Assembly (NCBI GenBank): GCA_964344165.1
Contig: CAYFMH010000020.1
Location: forward strand, 1-23,998
Origin: CAYFMH01 sp964344165
Lineage (GTDB): Bacteria > Patescibacteriota > Gracilibacteria > UBA4473
DNA length: 23,998 nucleotides
Direction of reading: 5' to 3'
In this document: positions 1 to 7,305 of the stretch, piece after piece
Layout of the letters: every line of letters starts with the position of its first letter
How positions within the stretch are numbered: position 1 is the stretch's first letter
Translations under genes and position numbers: made by a program
The notes under the pieces: generated by a model
The model's database searches: none
The model's input: the letters and a program-made list of their open reading frames with translations, nothing else
Told to the model about the DNA's origin: nothing

Positions 1-194
1 ATACCACTACCTGAGCAAGAATAATAAGTGTTTACCATGTCCATATTGTAGGTATATAGATAAAACGAAAAAGCACCCCGAATCCTCGAGGTGCTTTTCA
101 AATCCCTCTTTAATTCTCCTAACGCAAAACCCCTCTTAAAAATCTTTTCCCTAGTATCTCCCCTTATCAAGGGAGCAAAGGGAGAGTTAGCAGA
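1..194. other. left-edge non-coding stretch, possible 3' tail of an upstream gene
   Basis: No complete gene is visible here. Frame 1 reads IPLPEQE and then TAA at 22-24, which could be the tail of a plus-strand gene entering from the left, followed by the hairpin at 69-101. Nothing recognisable supports that reading. A small inverted repeat (CCCTT-ATC-AAGGG, 161-173) lies in a stretch rich in CCCTC/GGGAG words and may be a decayed palindromic repeat. Confidence 0.3.
69..101. terminator. bidirectional rho-independent terminator
   Basis: AAAAGCACC and GGTGCTTTT form a nine-base stem around a GC-rich loop. There are A's on the left and T's on the right, so it can work in both directions. It could end the minus-strand gene at 195-485 and any plus-strand gene entering from the left. 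Confidence 0.65.
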
Positions 195-485
195 TTATTT
201 CAAAAAATCGTTCTTCACGTTTTCTTTTTTGATGTACGTCCGAGCGATTTTCATATTCATCTTGTTCATCGCATCGAGCTCAGCCAGAGTCTCATTTCGT
301 TTGGCCCTGAGGACTTCTTCTCTTTCGTGAAGTTTGGCCAGTTGAAGATCGAAACGATCCAGCATTCGGAGTTTGGTCTGGAGTTTGCTTTTACCGGCCA
401 CGCCCCGAACTCTCAGAGCAGTTGGGTGAAGCGTAAAAGCTTCGATAAATTGTTTCGCGGTGGCGATAACTTTGGAGATAGTCAT
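195..485 (-). CDS. small coiled-coil hypothetical protein (96 aa)
   Basis: Function not recognised. I start the gene at the ATG at 485 (MTISKVIATAKQF...). The open frame extends further upstream, but those 41 residues are arginine/lysine-rich and look like translated leader DNA. The protein is highly charged and helical, with a heptad-like stretch around residues 43-75 (LDRFDLQLAKLHEREEVLRA). It has no signal peptide and no membrane segment, so a cytoplasmic helical-hairpin protein is likely. There is no Shine-Dalgarno sequence, as for most host-type genes in the window. The hairpin at 69-101 lies downstream and probably ends the transcript. Confidence 0.5.
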   Translation of the reverse strand: MTISKVIATAKQFIEAFTLHPTALRVRGVAGKSKLQTKLRMLDRFDLQLAKLHEREEVLRAKRNETLAELDAMNKMNMKIARTYIKKENVKNDFLK

Positions 486-699
486 TTTTAGTAGGGTTAA
501 GAAATAAAGAAATGACTTGAGGGGATAGAAAGATCTATCTTTTTCCCGCCCTCTGCGGGAATCATCTTTATTTGGGGCCCTATGGTTAGGGGTGAAATTC
601 ATTTTCAAGGCCTATGCTGCACCTTCATTTACAAAAAAACATCGTACTTTTTTTGGGAGCCCCGTCTGGGATTAGGTTAATTGAATTTGGTAAATTGTG

Positions 700-754
700 C
701 CTAGTTTAACATCAAAACTAGGTGGTTTAGGAGTGAAAAATGTCTAGTAGACAT
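700..754. repeat. two adjacent perfect inverted repeats between genes
   Basis: CCTAGTTT (700-707) pairs with AAACTAGG (715-722) across a 7-nt loop. A second, almost loopless palindrome, ATGTCTA-G-TAGACAT, lies at 740-754. CTAG recurs in both and again at 760-763. The gap 609-827 otherwise shows no gene. The hairpins are downstream of the permease operon (minus strand), but no T-tract follows in that direction, so simple termination is not obvious. Confidence 0.5.
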
Positions 755-827
755 CTGAACTAGGGGGAGTGAGATGTTTGAGGGTGGTATTTTGGGGGGG
801 GCCTCGCTCAGTCGATTTTTTTTATGG

Positions 828-1529
828 CTAATAAATATACGGCTTCTCCGGAACCTCAATCTCCGTAGCCTGCTCCAGAGAAATAAAAAACGGCTGATCT
901 TCATCGGCATCAGACTGAAAAGTCCCCTCGATGGCTAACCACTGATCATCAGCCCACGAAACAGATTTATCTGACTTTATCCGTAACACCACCGGACGAG
1001 CATCCGCACTACAACACCGGATAAGAAATCGAGCTAGATAAAATTCCCCATCTGCCATTTGCCCCTCCCGAAAAACAAATCCCTTAACCCGCACTTTTTG
1101 CCCTTCGTATTTCCGGGGATTTTCTTCCTGCCCCAAAATCTTAATCCAATCCCCGAAGCTTCGAGCCGTACTATCGATCTGAAAATTAACGGGTGCATCC
1201 AGCTTGAGAGTAGAATAATCCGTCGCGATACCTCGTTTGCTCGCAGCCAGGCTTGAGAGTGGGGCCGGAGGAAGCACCAATCCCAAAATCAACGGAAGGG
1301 TGAAAATCATCAAAGATCTTTTGTAGAGGTGATGATCCACCCCATGCCAGTGGAGGTCTTTTTTTGCAAATAAAAATAAACCCGAGACCAAAGCAAAAAG
1401 CCCCGTACAAATGACCAAAAAATTATATCGAGGCAAAATATACAAAGACAAGTGATCATTCCACCAGAGATGGAGGAACCAACTCCCCAGAAGGATCAAT
1501 ATGATGGCCGTGAGAAGTCTTTTAGTCAT
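828..1529 (-). CDS. YcgQ-like membrane protein (DUF1980 / TIGR03943 family)
   Basis: The protein has 233 residues. Three hydrophobic segments (about 5-21, 37-54 and 74-91) are followed by a soluble C-terminal domain. Around residues 167-177 the sequence FLIRCCSADARP matches the Cys-Cys-x-Ala-Asp-Ala signature typical of this family. Members are almost always encoded beside a YcgR/YraQ-type permease, and that is the case here (1676-2560, 146 nt upstream on the same strand). The family is thought to act with the permease in metal or metalloid handling, but no substrate is established from sequence. The family and pairing are well supported; the role is inferred. Confidence 0.8.
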   Translation of the reverse strand: MTKRLLTAIILILLGSWFLHLWWNDHLSLYILPRYNFLVICTGLFALVSGLFLFAKKDLHWHGVDHHLYKRSLMIFTLPLILGLVLPPAPLSSLAASKRGIATDYSTLKLDAPVNFQIDSTARSFGDWIKILGQEENPRKYEGQKVRVKGFVFREGQMADGEFYLARFLIRCCSADARPVVLRIKSDKSVSWADDQWLAIEGTFQSDADEDQPFFISLEQATEIEVPEKPYIY

Positions 1530-1675
1530 TTTGTACTAGATTTATATTTTAGAAGTAAGGAGTAAGAAGTAAGGGATTTTAGACTTTGAGTTTTAATTTT
1601 TAACCTTTGACTTTTCCCCCTTGCTCCATGCTTCTTTCTTCTTGCTTCTTGTCTTTTGTCTCTTCTAATTTGATT
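1530..1675. repeat. low-complexity spacer with AAGTAAGG-type simple repeats
   Basis: The 146-nt gap between the two permease-operon genes is made of short direct repeats (AGAAGTAAGGAGTAAGAAG, 1551-1569) and their pyrimidine counterparts (CTTCTTTCTTCTTGCTTC, about 1630-1647). The words are on opposite strands, so a loose stem could form. Related words occur at 2688-2712, and TAACCTTTGACTTTT recurs near 23188. It looks like slippage-prone filler rather than a coding or operator sequence. Confidence 0.45.
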
Positions 1676-2560
1676 TTAAAAAATAAATAAGTCTAAGAAA
1701 AAAGTAGCCGCCACAACCAAGCCGCCCACTAATAAGGCCAAATAAAGCAGAGCTTTGGTACGAAAGGTGGTCCGCATCATGATCAGGGCCTTGATATCGA
1801 TCATGGGGCCAAAAACGAGGAACGCCAATAGGGCCGCAGGACCGAACTGGTGGGCATAAGCCAGTGCAAAAAAAGCATCGGTTGTAGAACAAATCGAAAT
1901 GACAAATCCCAAAGCCATCATGGCCAAAATCGCTAATAGCGGGTTCTCGGCAATGGATAAAATCATCTCCCGTGGGACAAAAGTCTGTGTCAATGCGGCC
2001 AATCCAGCTCCAATCGCCATGACTGATCCCATGGTGATAAATTCTGTAATCGCATGATCAAAAAAACTTTGGACATTTTTCGGAACATGAGCAGAACAAC
2101 AATGAGTTGTCTCTATTTTTTTGGTAAGGAGCTCTGATCGCTGGGCAAAAGAAAACACATATCCCACCCCCGCCGCGATAAAAAAGCTCAAAATGATCCG
2201 CCCCCACCAAATCTCCGGATTATCTGGAAAAGCCACAATCGTGGTAATAATAACAATAGGATTGAGGACCGGTGCCCCCAATAAAAAACTCAGCGAAGCG
2301 TACGCTGGCACATTCTTTCGAATCATCTGCCGAGCCACGGGGACGTTACCACACTCACATACCGGAAAAAAAATCCCCAGTCCACTCAGTGCCGCACAGA
2401 GCCCCAGACGATTTTTTGGAAGCCATCTGAGGATGGTTTCTGTTTTGACGAAAAAATGGATCCCCGTAGAAACTAGTGTTCCTAGCAGAATAAATGGGAA
2501 AGCTTCAATAATGATGCCTAAAAACAAGGTCACTCCATCGCTGATGTTTGGAGGAAGCAT
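1676..2560 (-). CDS. YraQ/YcgR-family permease (ArsP/DUF318 type)
   Basis: This is a multi-pass inner-membrane permease of 294 residues with about eight hydrophobic segments. The family motif around residues 65-80 is intact (FPVCECGNVPVARQMI), with C68 and C70 as likely substrate or metal ligands. The second conserved half is seen in ICSTTDAFFALAYAH. A cytoplasmic loop carries a Cys-Cys pair (ETTHCCSAH). The length is normal for the family (COG0701). Relatives include ArsP, which exports methylated arsenicals, and YcgR, which pairs with YcgQ; the partner here is the YcgQ-like gene, favouring the YcgR subtype. The start at 2560 is the first ATG and has no clear ribosome binding site. Substrate unknown. 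Confidence 0.85.
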   Translation of the reverse strand: MLPPNISDGVTLFLGIIIEAFPFILLGTLVSTGIHFFVKTETILRWLPKNRLGLCAALSGLGIFFPVCECGNVPVARQMIRKNVPAYASLSFLLGAPVLNPIVIITTIVAFPDNPEIWWGRIILSFFIAAGVGYVFSFAQRSELLTKKIETTHCCSAHVPKNVQSFFDHAITEFITMGSVMAIGAGLAALTQTFVPREMILSIAENPLLAILAMMALGFVISICSTTDAFFALAYAHQFGPAALLAFLVFGPMIDIKALIMMRTTFRTKALLYLALLVGGLVVAATFFLDLFIF

Positions 2561-2884
2561 GAGACGATTTTAAAAAGCTGATTCATAATTACAAGAAGTG
2601 AAATAATTAAAAAAAATTTGCCTTCTTTTTTAAAGTTTCTAAAATCTCCCTCGCTCTTTTTGTTTTTAAAGATATTTTCCAAGAAGTAAGTAACAAGAAG
2701 CAAGAAATTGGAAAAATTAAAAAAAGCCAAAATTTTATCTAAAAAGTTTAAGAATTTGAACAGATGAAATTTTGAGAGGACCCGCCGTCGTTCCCGAGTA
2801 CTCGGGATGGCGGACAGGGTGAAGACGAAGTGCATGGAATTTTTGCGGAGCAAAATGGAATGCAAGCAGTCGTCTAACGACGAC
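2561..2884. other. gene-free AT-rich interval containing a GC-rich palindrome
   Basis: No convincing gene. The first half is A/T-rich, with the same AAGAAGTAAG/AAGAAGCAAG words as the 1530-1675 spacer. The only structured part is a GC-rich palindrome at 2782-2813, described separately. GTCGT-CTA-ACGAC (2869-2881) is a small hairpin directly before the tRNA. An open frame across this interval on the minus strand is low in complexity and overlaps the tRNA and the permease start. Confidence 0.5.
2782..2813. repeat. GC-rich perfect palindrome
   Basis: The 16-base perfect palindrome TCCCGAGTACTCGGGA (2792-2807) is flanked by CCGCC (2782-2786) and GGCGG (2809-2813), giving a long hairpin on either strand. 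No T-tract follows, so it does not look like a terminator. Its composition is unlike the surrounding DNA, which suggests a dispersed repeat or a small mobile palindrome. Confidence 0.5.
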
Positions 2885-2961
2885 GCCATCTTAGCTCAGT
2901 TGGCTAGAGCAGCGGCTTTGTAACCCGCAGGTCATCGGTTCGAATCCGATAGATGGCTCCA
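2885..2961 (+). tRNA. tRNA-Thr (anticodon TGT), CCA encoded
   Basis: The full cloverleaf is visible. The acceptor stem is GCCATCT/AGATGGC, the D-arm GCTC...GAGC, the anticodon stem GCGGC/CCCGC (closing C-C mismatch) with loop TTTGTAA, the variable loop AGGTC, and the T-arm ATCGG-TTCGAAT-CCGAT. The discriminator is T and CCA is encoded at 2959-2961. The anticodon TGT at 2919-2921 reads ACA, hence threonine. A terminator follows immediately. Confidence 0.95.
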
Positions 2962-2971
2962 TTAAAAAATG

Positions 2972-2999
2972 AAAATGCCCCTTGTGGGCTTTTTTGTTT
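2972..2999 (+). terminator. rho-independent terminator of tRNA-Thr
   Basis: The A-rich stretch and GCCC-CTTGT-GGGC stem (2977-2989) are followed by TTTTTTGTTTT, only ten bases after the tRNA CCA end. Confidence 0.8.
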
Positions 3000-3053
3000 T
3001 TTAAATACGATAAATATTTCAAATTTGAAACGAGTAAAGGTTCGATAAAAAAA

Positions 3054-3830
3054 TCAACTACTCTCCCGACAAAAAACCCATTCCTGATCTCTAGAAAGTT
3101 CTGGATGAAAAGTATATCCATCTTGATCAAAATTTTTGATCAAATTAAAATCTTCAATCCGATTTTTTACCAAAAAATTAACCATCATACCCCTGGCTCG
3201 TTTCGCAAAAAGAGCAACTACTTTGTATTTTCCGTTTTTAAATTCTTTAAACACCGGAGTAATAATTTTTCCTTGTATTTTTTCCGGCTGAATCGCCTGG
3301 AAGTATTCATTTGAAGCCAAATTCACCAAGACTGGTTCTTTTTGTTTTTCCAAAGATTTGTTTAATTCTGCTGTCACCTGATCGCCCCAGAACGCATAGA
3401 GATTTTTAAAGCCTTTTGTTTCAAGCGGCGTCCCCATCTCGAGTCGATACTCAGCGATCAGATCTAGCGGTCGCAAAACCCCATAAAATCCAGACAAAAT
3501 CCGAAGCCGATCCTGCACAAAATGCAAATCCTCTGGAGAAAAATTGCCAATATCAAGTCCACGATACACATCCCCAAAAAAGCTCAAAACCGCCTGTTTT
3601 GCTCCCTGATCGAGCACAAGCTCTGACGGGAAATTTTGAAAACGTCCGACATTCAGGTCCGCAATTTTTTCACTCACCCCCATAAGTTTTTGTAAATCTG
3701 CTGGACTATAGGCCTGTAAAATAGACAAAAGCTCCTGGCTTTTTTCCCAAAAAACCGGCTGTGTAAATTCTGAAAACGAAGGCAATTTTTCATTAGCAAA
3801 AGTCTTCGCCGGAGAAATAATCATTAGCAT
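3054..3830 (-). CDS. yaaA: YaaA family protein (UPF0246), peroxide stress / iron handling
   Basis: At 258 residues this is full length for the family. The N-terminus MLMIISPAKTF matches the family start (ISPAKT), and the interior has the typical LRILSGFYGVLRPLDLIAEYRLEMG stretch and VNLASNEYF. The C-terminal ARGMMVNFLVKNRI also fits. In E. coli, YaaA lowers intracellular free iron during hydrogen peroxide stress and binds DNA; the same role here is inferred. The gene is monocistronic and ends in TGA at 3054, which shows that TGA is a real stop in this genome. A promoter-like sequence lies just upstream (3841-3868). Confidence 0.9.
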   Translation of the reverse strand: MLMIISPAKTFANEKLPSFSEFTQPVFWEKSQELLSILQAYSPADLQKLMGVSEKIADLNVGRFQNFPSELVLDQGAKQAVLSFFGDVYRGLDIGNFSPEDLHFVQDRLRILSGFYGVLRPLDLIAEYRLEMGTPLETKGFKNLYAFWGDQVTAELNKSLEKQKEPVLVNLASNEYFQAIQPEKIQGKIITPVFKEFKNGKYKVVALFAKRARGMMVNFLVKNRIEDFNLIKNFDQDGYTFHPELSRDQEWVFCRESS

Positions 3831-3840
3831 CGTGGATATT

Positions 3841-3868
3841 TTTATACAGTCAGAAAAGAAACCACAAA
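3841..3868 (-). promoter_or_regulatory. possible promoter of yaaA
   Basis: On the minus strand, TTTGTG and TATAAA are separated by 16 bases, with the -10 box about ten bases before the start codon. If correct, the mRNA would be nearly leaderless. The -35 match is weak. Confidence 0.35.
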
Positions 3869-3885
3869 TATCGTTTTTTACAAAA

Positions 3886-3908
3886 AAAACTCAGAAACTC
3901 TGAGCCTT
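3886..3908 (-). terminator. terminator after the EVE-nuclease gene
   Basis: CTCAG (3890-3894) pairs with CTGAG (3900-3904) across a 5-base loop, with a run of eight T's on the minus strand straight after the stem. The core stem is short, but A/T tracts on both sides can extend it. It lies 19 bases downstream of the minus-strand stop at 3927. Confidence 0.5.
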
Positions 3909-3926
3909 TTTAAGAAAATAAAATAT

Positions 3927-4967
3927 CTATTTTAAAAATGCATTTTTTATTGCTGAAAAGCTTGTTACCGCATTAAAATAATCTTCCAATTTTTTATAGT
4001 CTTTAAATCGATAATCTTCTTTATTTTTAAAATAAGGGTCAGAATTTATAAATTTCTCAAATTTTGGATAATTTTTAGAAGAAGAAATAACAAAAAGCCT
4101 TGTGGAAAGCTCTCTTAGTTGAGATAATCTCTGAAGCCCGGTTATAATTCCCGTCGAATATTCTATTTCAAATGCAAATTTTGGAACATCATTTTTAAAC
4201 CAAATTACGTCTATCTGCTTAACAAGAGGCAATATTTCTTTTCCAATGAAACGAGTCGGAAGTTCTTTTAAGGAAGTGTAATCAGATAATTTTTCCCCAT
4301 AGGCTTCTTGCGATCTATCCGGTGTATAAGTATCATACCCAGAAAGTTTTCCTATTTTCAAAAGCAACAACTCCGCCTCCGAATGAGCTGTAATTTCATT
4401 TGAATTCTCTAAATCGCTTTCTATTTCATCTTCTTTTATAGAAAATTTCTTTATGAATTGCTCTATAGAACCAAATTCCTTCAAAATTTTATCCGTAGCT
4501 TCTTGATTAACACACATAAAACCCTGAACAATAAAATTATGACTATATCCGGCTATATCAGAAAATTCAGAAATAGGGACATAAATTGGTTGTAGATCAG
4601 TCAAAAAGAAAACACATGCCCATGGTTCTTCTTTTGGTTTTGGTGGCCATAATGCCAAACTCAATTCTTCGCTTTGTTGTTTAAACTGCAATTTACCAGC
4701 CCACATTAATTTTCCTTCTTTTTCACGACCTTCTTTGCCTTTGTAGAAAAAAACGATATCTCCTGGTTTCATTTTATCCCAAGTTGATTTCTTTTTTTCT
4801 TTTGTTCCCCAGGCAAATATCTTATTGGCTTTTCCCAGTATTTCTTTTCCCTCTTTTTCCAAATATGGCTCAATAATCGAATAATCTACACCGTTCTCAA
4901 TAGTGCTCAAAAAATTTTTATAAGAAGTCTCATTTGACCTCGGTGCAAGGAAAATTTGCATATCCAT
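3927..4967 (-). CDS. predicted modification-dependent (type IV-like) restriction endonuclease: EVE/PUA-like + PD-(D/E)XK-like
   Basis: The protein has 346 residues from the ATG at 4967; the frame also opens ten codons earlier at a TTG. Residues about 1-165 look like an EVE/PUA-type modified-base-binding domain (IFAWGTKEKKKSTWDKMKPG, then DIVFFYKG). Residues about 190-346 carry a nuclease-like pattern: a helix with HSEAELLLLKIG, then D253 in QIDVIWF and E267/E269 in KFAFEIEYSTG, ending in GLQRLSQLRE. This D...ExE arrangement resembles the FEVEHST-type PD-(D/E)XK families, with Glu in place of the usual Lys. Such fusions are predicted to cut DNA carrying modified cytosine, as defence against phages with altered bases. 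No methyltransferase is encoded nearby, as expected for a stand-alone enzyme. Codon use matches the host. Confidence 0.6.
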   Translation of the reverse strand: MDMQIFLAPRSNETSYKNFLSTIENGVDYSIIEPYLEKEGKEILGKANKIFAWGTKEKKKSTWDKMKPGDIVFFYKGKEGREKEGKLMWAGKLQFKQQSEELSLALWPPKPKEEPWACVFFLTDLQPIYVPISEFSDIAGYSHNFIVQGFMCVNQEATDKILKEFGSIEQFIKKFSIKEDEIESDLENSNEITAHSEAELLLLKIGKLSGYDTYTPDRSQEAYGEKLSDYTSLKELPTRFIGKEILPLVKQIDVIWFKNDVPKFAFEIEYSTGIITGLQRLSQLRELSTRLFVISSSKNYPKFEKFINSDPYFKNKEDYRFKDYKKLEDYFNAVTSFSAIKNAFLK

Positions 4968-5019
4968 ATACTTTAAAAATCTTAATAAAGTATACAAACA
5001 AAGAAAGCCAAAAACAATA

Positions 5020-5586
5020 TTACCTCACAAAATCTGCCCGCACACAAGTCTCCTCGATCTCTACATATCCCTGGTCACAGAGCCAAACATCGGTTTTACT
5101 CACGACCGCATGGGCATTAGCCGGAATTGCTACACAGTAGGCCTTATCCAGAGACCAAGCATATCCACTATCACAAGCACATTTATTGTCTTTAGCCGAA
5201 GCATTTTCTGGACAATTAAGTTTTGGGGCACTGGTTTTAAGATTTTCAGAATCAGGAAGTGGAGTAATCCCCACTACCGGCTCTGATTGATCGGCTAGTT
5301 TTTTGGTCAGACTGATCAATTCGTCATTAACTTTTTTGTTTTCCGCTTTCAATTCTTTTATCTCAGCCTTAAGCTCAGCAATCGTCCCATGCAGCGTATT
5401 TATTTGAGCGAGTCCATTTTCTTGGACCTGCTGAAGTACTTCCACGTCTACCTGAAATTCATTCTGTAGACGAAGTTTTTTGATCTGATAATCCGCGTAG
5501 GTATGAATTCCATAGATTACACCCACACACAGAGCCAGAGAAAAGGCCCATCGCAATACCCGAAACAGTGGAGACAATTTTTTCAT
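5020..5586 (-). CDS. membrane-anchored coiled-coil protein with Cys-rich C-terminal repeats
   Basis: Function not recognised (188 aa). A short positive N-terminus is followed by one membrane segment (about 13-31), then a coiled coil (about 32-97, with LKAEIKELKAENKKVNDELISLTKKL), a linker, and a Cys-rich tail. The tail holds two similar units: CPENASAKDNKCACDSGYAWSL and CVAIP...WLCDQGYVEIEETCV, each with a C-x-x-GY pattern like EGF-type or other small disulfide repeats. The topology suggests the tail faces outward, where disulfides can form. It lies 52 nt upstream of the nuclease gene on the same strand and probably shares its promoter, but no functional link is evident. Confidence 0.6.
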   Translation of the reverse strand: MKKLSPLFRVLRWAFSLALCVGVIYGIHTYADYQIKKLRLQNEFQVDVEVLQQVQENGLAQINTLHGTIAELKAEIKELKAENKKVNDELISLTKKLADQSEPVVGITPLPDSENLKTSAPKLNCPENASAKDNKCACDSGYAWSLDKAYCVAIPANAHAVVSKTDVWLCDQGYVEIEETCVRADFVR

Positions 5587-5618
5587 TTTTAAATTTGTTA
5601 TTTTTTTGAAATCGTATA

Positions 5619-5647
5619 ATTATAACACACAAAAGCACCAAAATCAA
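5619..5647 (-). promoter_or_regulatory. sigma70-like promoter of the 5586 gene and nuclease operon
   Basis: On the minus strand a TTGATT -35 box and a perfect TATAAT -10 box are separated by exactly 17 bases. Transcription would start near 5612, giving a leader of about 25 nt before the ATG at 5586. Confidence 0.65.
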
Positions 5648-5704
5648 ACATTTTTCAAAAAAAGCACTGTGGATATTTTTTAGTAAAAAAATACAATTAA
5701 TTCA

Positions 5705-6202
5705 ATGAAAGAGGTATTCACCGAAAACAATCTTCCCTGGATCATCTTCAGCCTAATAATTGTAATTTTTCTGGCCTGGCTGATTATTTTTATCCGAGAC
5801 AAAACCGAGTCAGACTCCTACTCTCAATCTACTCCCCCTCCCATGCCAACCAAAAATCCAGGAAAAATAGGGGCCGAAACTCCCTCCGAGTTTTTCAGAA
5901 AAAATAAACAATTTATTGCCCCACTCTTTCTCGGAGTTGTGTTTTTAGTAGGGATTTCTGTCTATCTTTTGGTCGAACCATCTACCCCCTCTGGAGAGAA
6001 TTCTGAGGATAATTTCTTTCCCTTTTTTCTCTTTTTTATTCTTCCTTTTTTTTGGATGAAAAACTTCAAAATAGAAAAAAAATCCGGAGGGAAATTCACC
6101 GAAAACCACCGAAAAATCATCATGGGAATTATTATTTTTACCACATTGATGCTTTTCTTTGGGATTATTTATCTGATAACACACGGGCCAGTGCAATCTT
6201 AA
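5705..6202 (+). CDS. small integral membrane protein (165 aa), unknown
   Basis: Not recognised. It has four clear hydrophobic segments: about 13-30 (LPWIIFSLIIVIFLAWLIIF), 72-89 (IAPLFLGVVFLVGISVYLL), 104-117 (FFPFFLFFILPFF) and 138-159 (IIMGIIIFTTLMLFFGIIYL). A proline-rich loop (TPPPMPTKNPG) lies between the first two. The start ATG has no ribosome binding site. It is divergent from the 5586 gene and tail-to-tail with the lipoprotein gene (13 bp apart). It is a lineage-restricted membrane protein as far as I can tell. Confidence 0.55.
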   Translation: MKEVFTENNLPWIIFSLIIVIFLAWLIIFIRDKTESDSYSQSTPPPMPTKNPGKIGAETPSEFFRKNKQFIAPLFLGVVFLVGISVYLLVEPSTPSGENSEDNFFPFFLFFILPFFWMKNFKIEKKSGGKFTENHRKIIMGIIIFTTLMLFFGIIYLITHGPVQS

Positions 6203-6215
6203 ACTTTTCTTTCTA

Positions 6216-6620
6216 TCATTTTTTAGGAACATTCTGTACTGCCTTTTTTATTCCATCAATCACAACCTGAGCAGGCACCTGATGACTACAAGCAAATGCT
6301 CTTGCATCTTTTGCAATTTCTGTAAATACACATGGCCCTGCTAATCCATCATCCCTAAAACCAATTGCTACATTTCCACTATTTTTATCCCGAACTAATA
6401 CAAAAGATCTCCCATTATTCATCGCTTGACTAAAATTAAACTGTGGATTCGATTCTGTTTCTTTATAGATTTTTGTAATCTGTTTAACTACATCTCTTTG
6501 TATATCTGAACATTGAACCCCTTCTTCATCACAAATTGTTTTAGGTTTATCTGAACAAGCACTCGTAAGGCCTAATACAGAAAGAGCTGCCAATGGAGCG
6601 GTTAATCTATTTAATGCCAT
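6216..6620 (-). CDS. small putative lipoprotein (134 aa)
   Basis: The N-terminus MALNRLTAPLAALSVLG is a signal peptide ending in a lipobox-like LTSAC, so C22 would be the lipidated residue. Three or more further Cys residues (C30, C37 and two near the C-terminus) could form disulfides. The mature part has no family I recognise; FSQAMNNGRSFVLVRDKNSG then NVAIGFRDDG looks like a small alpha/beta domain. A well-formed promoter lies 29 nt upstream. Envelope attachment is inferred from the lipobox; function unknown. Confidence 0.6.
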   Translation of the reverse strand: MALNRLTAPLAALSVLGLTSACSDKPKTICDEEGVQCSDIQRDVVKQITKIYKETESNPQFNFSQAMNNGRSFVLVRDKNSGNVAIGFRDDGLAGPCVFTEIAKDARAFACSHQVPAQVVIDGIKKAVQNVPKK

Positions 6621-6648
6621 AAAATTTAAATTTAGAAATTACAAAATA

Positions 6649-6677
6649 TTATTAATTTTATTTTTACATTTTGTCAA
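6649..6677 (-). promoter_or_regulatory. sigma70-like promoter of the lipoprotein gene
   Basis: On the minus strand a perfect TTGACA -35 box and a TAATAA -10 box are separated by 17 bases, with the start codon at 6620 about 29 bases downstream. Confidence 0.55.
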
Positions 6678-6740
6678 ACAAATTTAATTTACCTTTTCAT
6701 CCATAAATATCAAAATAAACCTATCTTAACTCTTAAAATC

Positions 6741-7112
6741 ATGAAAAAAATCTTTTCCTCGGCACTCGCTTTTGCCTTTTTATTCATCATCACTACTACC
6801 CAAGCTCAAGAAACAGAAGAAAAAATAATTGCTGTGCCTCCAGCAGAAGTCTCGACTGAAGTCACCGATGTCACAGACGAACTCAAAGACGCTATGGAAA
6901 AAAGAATGATGGCAAAGAAATTGATGATAAAAGAAGACTGGAAAGACAAAAAAGAATGGCACAAAGGAAAATGGAATAAACACGGAAAAGATAAAAGCCT
7001 GGGAAAAATGATTCTCTACAAATCTATTTTTGCTGCTTTTGCCCTTGTTTTCCTATTTTTGGCGGCTTTTTCTGTAAGAAAAGGCTGGGAACTTGGAGGC
7101 AAGAAAAAATAG
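6741..7112 (+). CDS. small secreted/membrane protein with basic central region (123 aa)
   Basis: Function not recognised. Residues 1-22 form a typical Sec signal peptide (MKKIFSSALAFAFLFIITTTQA, cut written here as TQA|QE). A short acidic stretch (residues 23-53) is followed by a Lys/Trp/Met-rich segment (about 54-88, with KEDWKDKKEWHKGKWNKHGK). One transmembrane helix (about 92-110, IFAAFALVFLFLAAF) and a short basic tail (RKGWELGGKKK) end the protein. This predicts a single-pass protein with the charged part outside. There is no Shine-Dalgarno sequence. It lies tail-to-tail with the nicotinamidase operon. Confidence 0.6.
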   Translation: MKKIFSSALAFAFLFIITTTQAQETEEKIIAVPPAEVSTEVTDVTDELKDAMEKRMMAKKLMIKEDWKDKKEWHKGKWNKHGKDKSLGKMILYKSIFAAFALVFLFLAAFSVRKGWELGGKKK

Positions 7113-7143
7113 ATTGAACAAAAATTTTATTCAAGCTATTGGT

Positions 7144-7174
7144 AAAAAAAATCCCGGAGACCGTAGCCTCCGGG
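7144..7174 (-). terminator. terminator of the PK-like/PurA-like/pncA operon
   Basis: CCCGGAG (7153-7159) pairs perfectly with CTCCGGG (7168-7174). On the minus strand the stem is followed by a run of eight T's. It lies about 130 nt beyond the nicotinamidase stop, and nothing is encoded in between. Confidence 0.8.
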
Positions 7175-7305
7175 CAATTATCTGTCATCCACCATCGATC
7201 GAAATCGAAGCAAATAACAAGTCAGTTACTTTCTTTTCATCTGAGAGCATCCAAACTGGCACTCCAGATAGAAAAAGAGAGCTAATTCTTTTTTTCGTTT
7301 GTGGA

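Noticed and set aside
2530..2889. Minus-strand open frame of 119 codons between the permease gene and tRNA-Thr
   Set aside because: It is low in complexity, overlaps the permease start and runs through the GC palindrome and into the tRNA; no start signal or family resemblance.
4967..4997. Earlier TTG start for the EVE-nuclease gene
   Set aside because: The ten extra residues add hydrophobic sequence before the domain and there is no ribosome binding site; the first ATG fits the domain start.
5667..5675. DnaA-box-like word (TATCCACA) suggesting an origin
   Set aside because: A single imperfect match, with no cluster and no dnaA or dnaN nearby.
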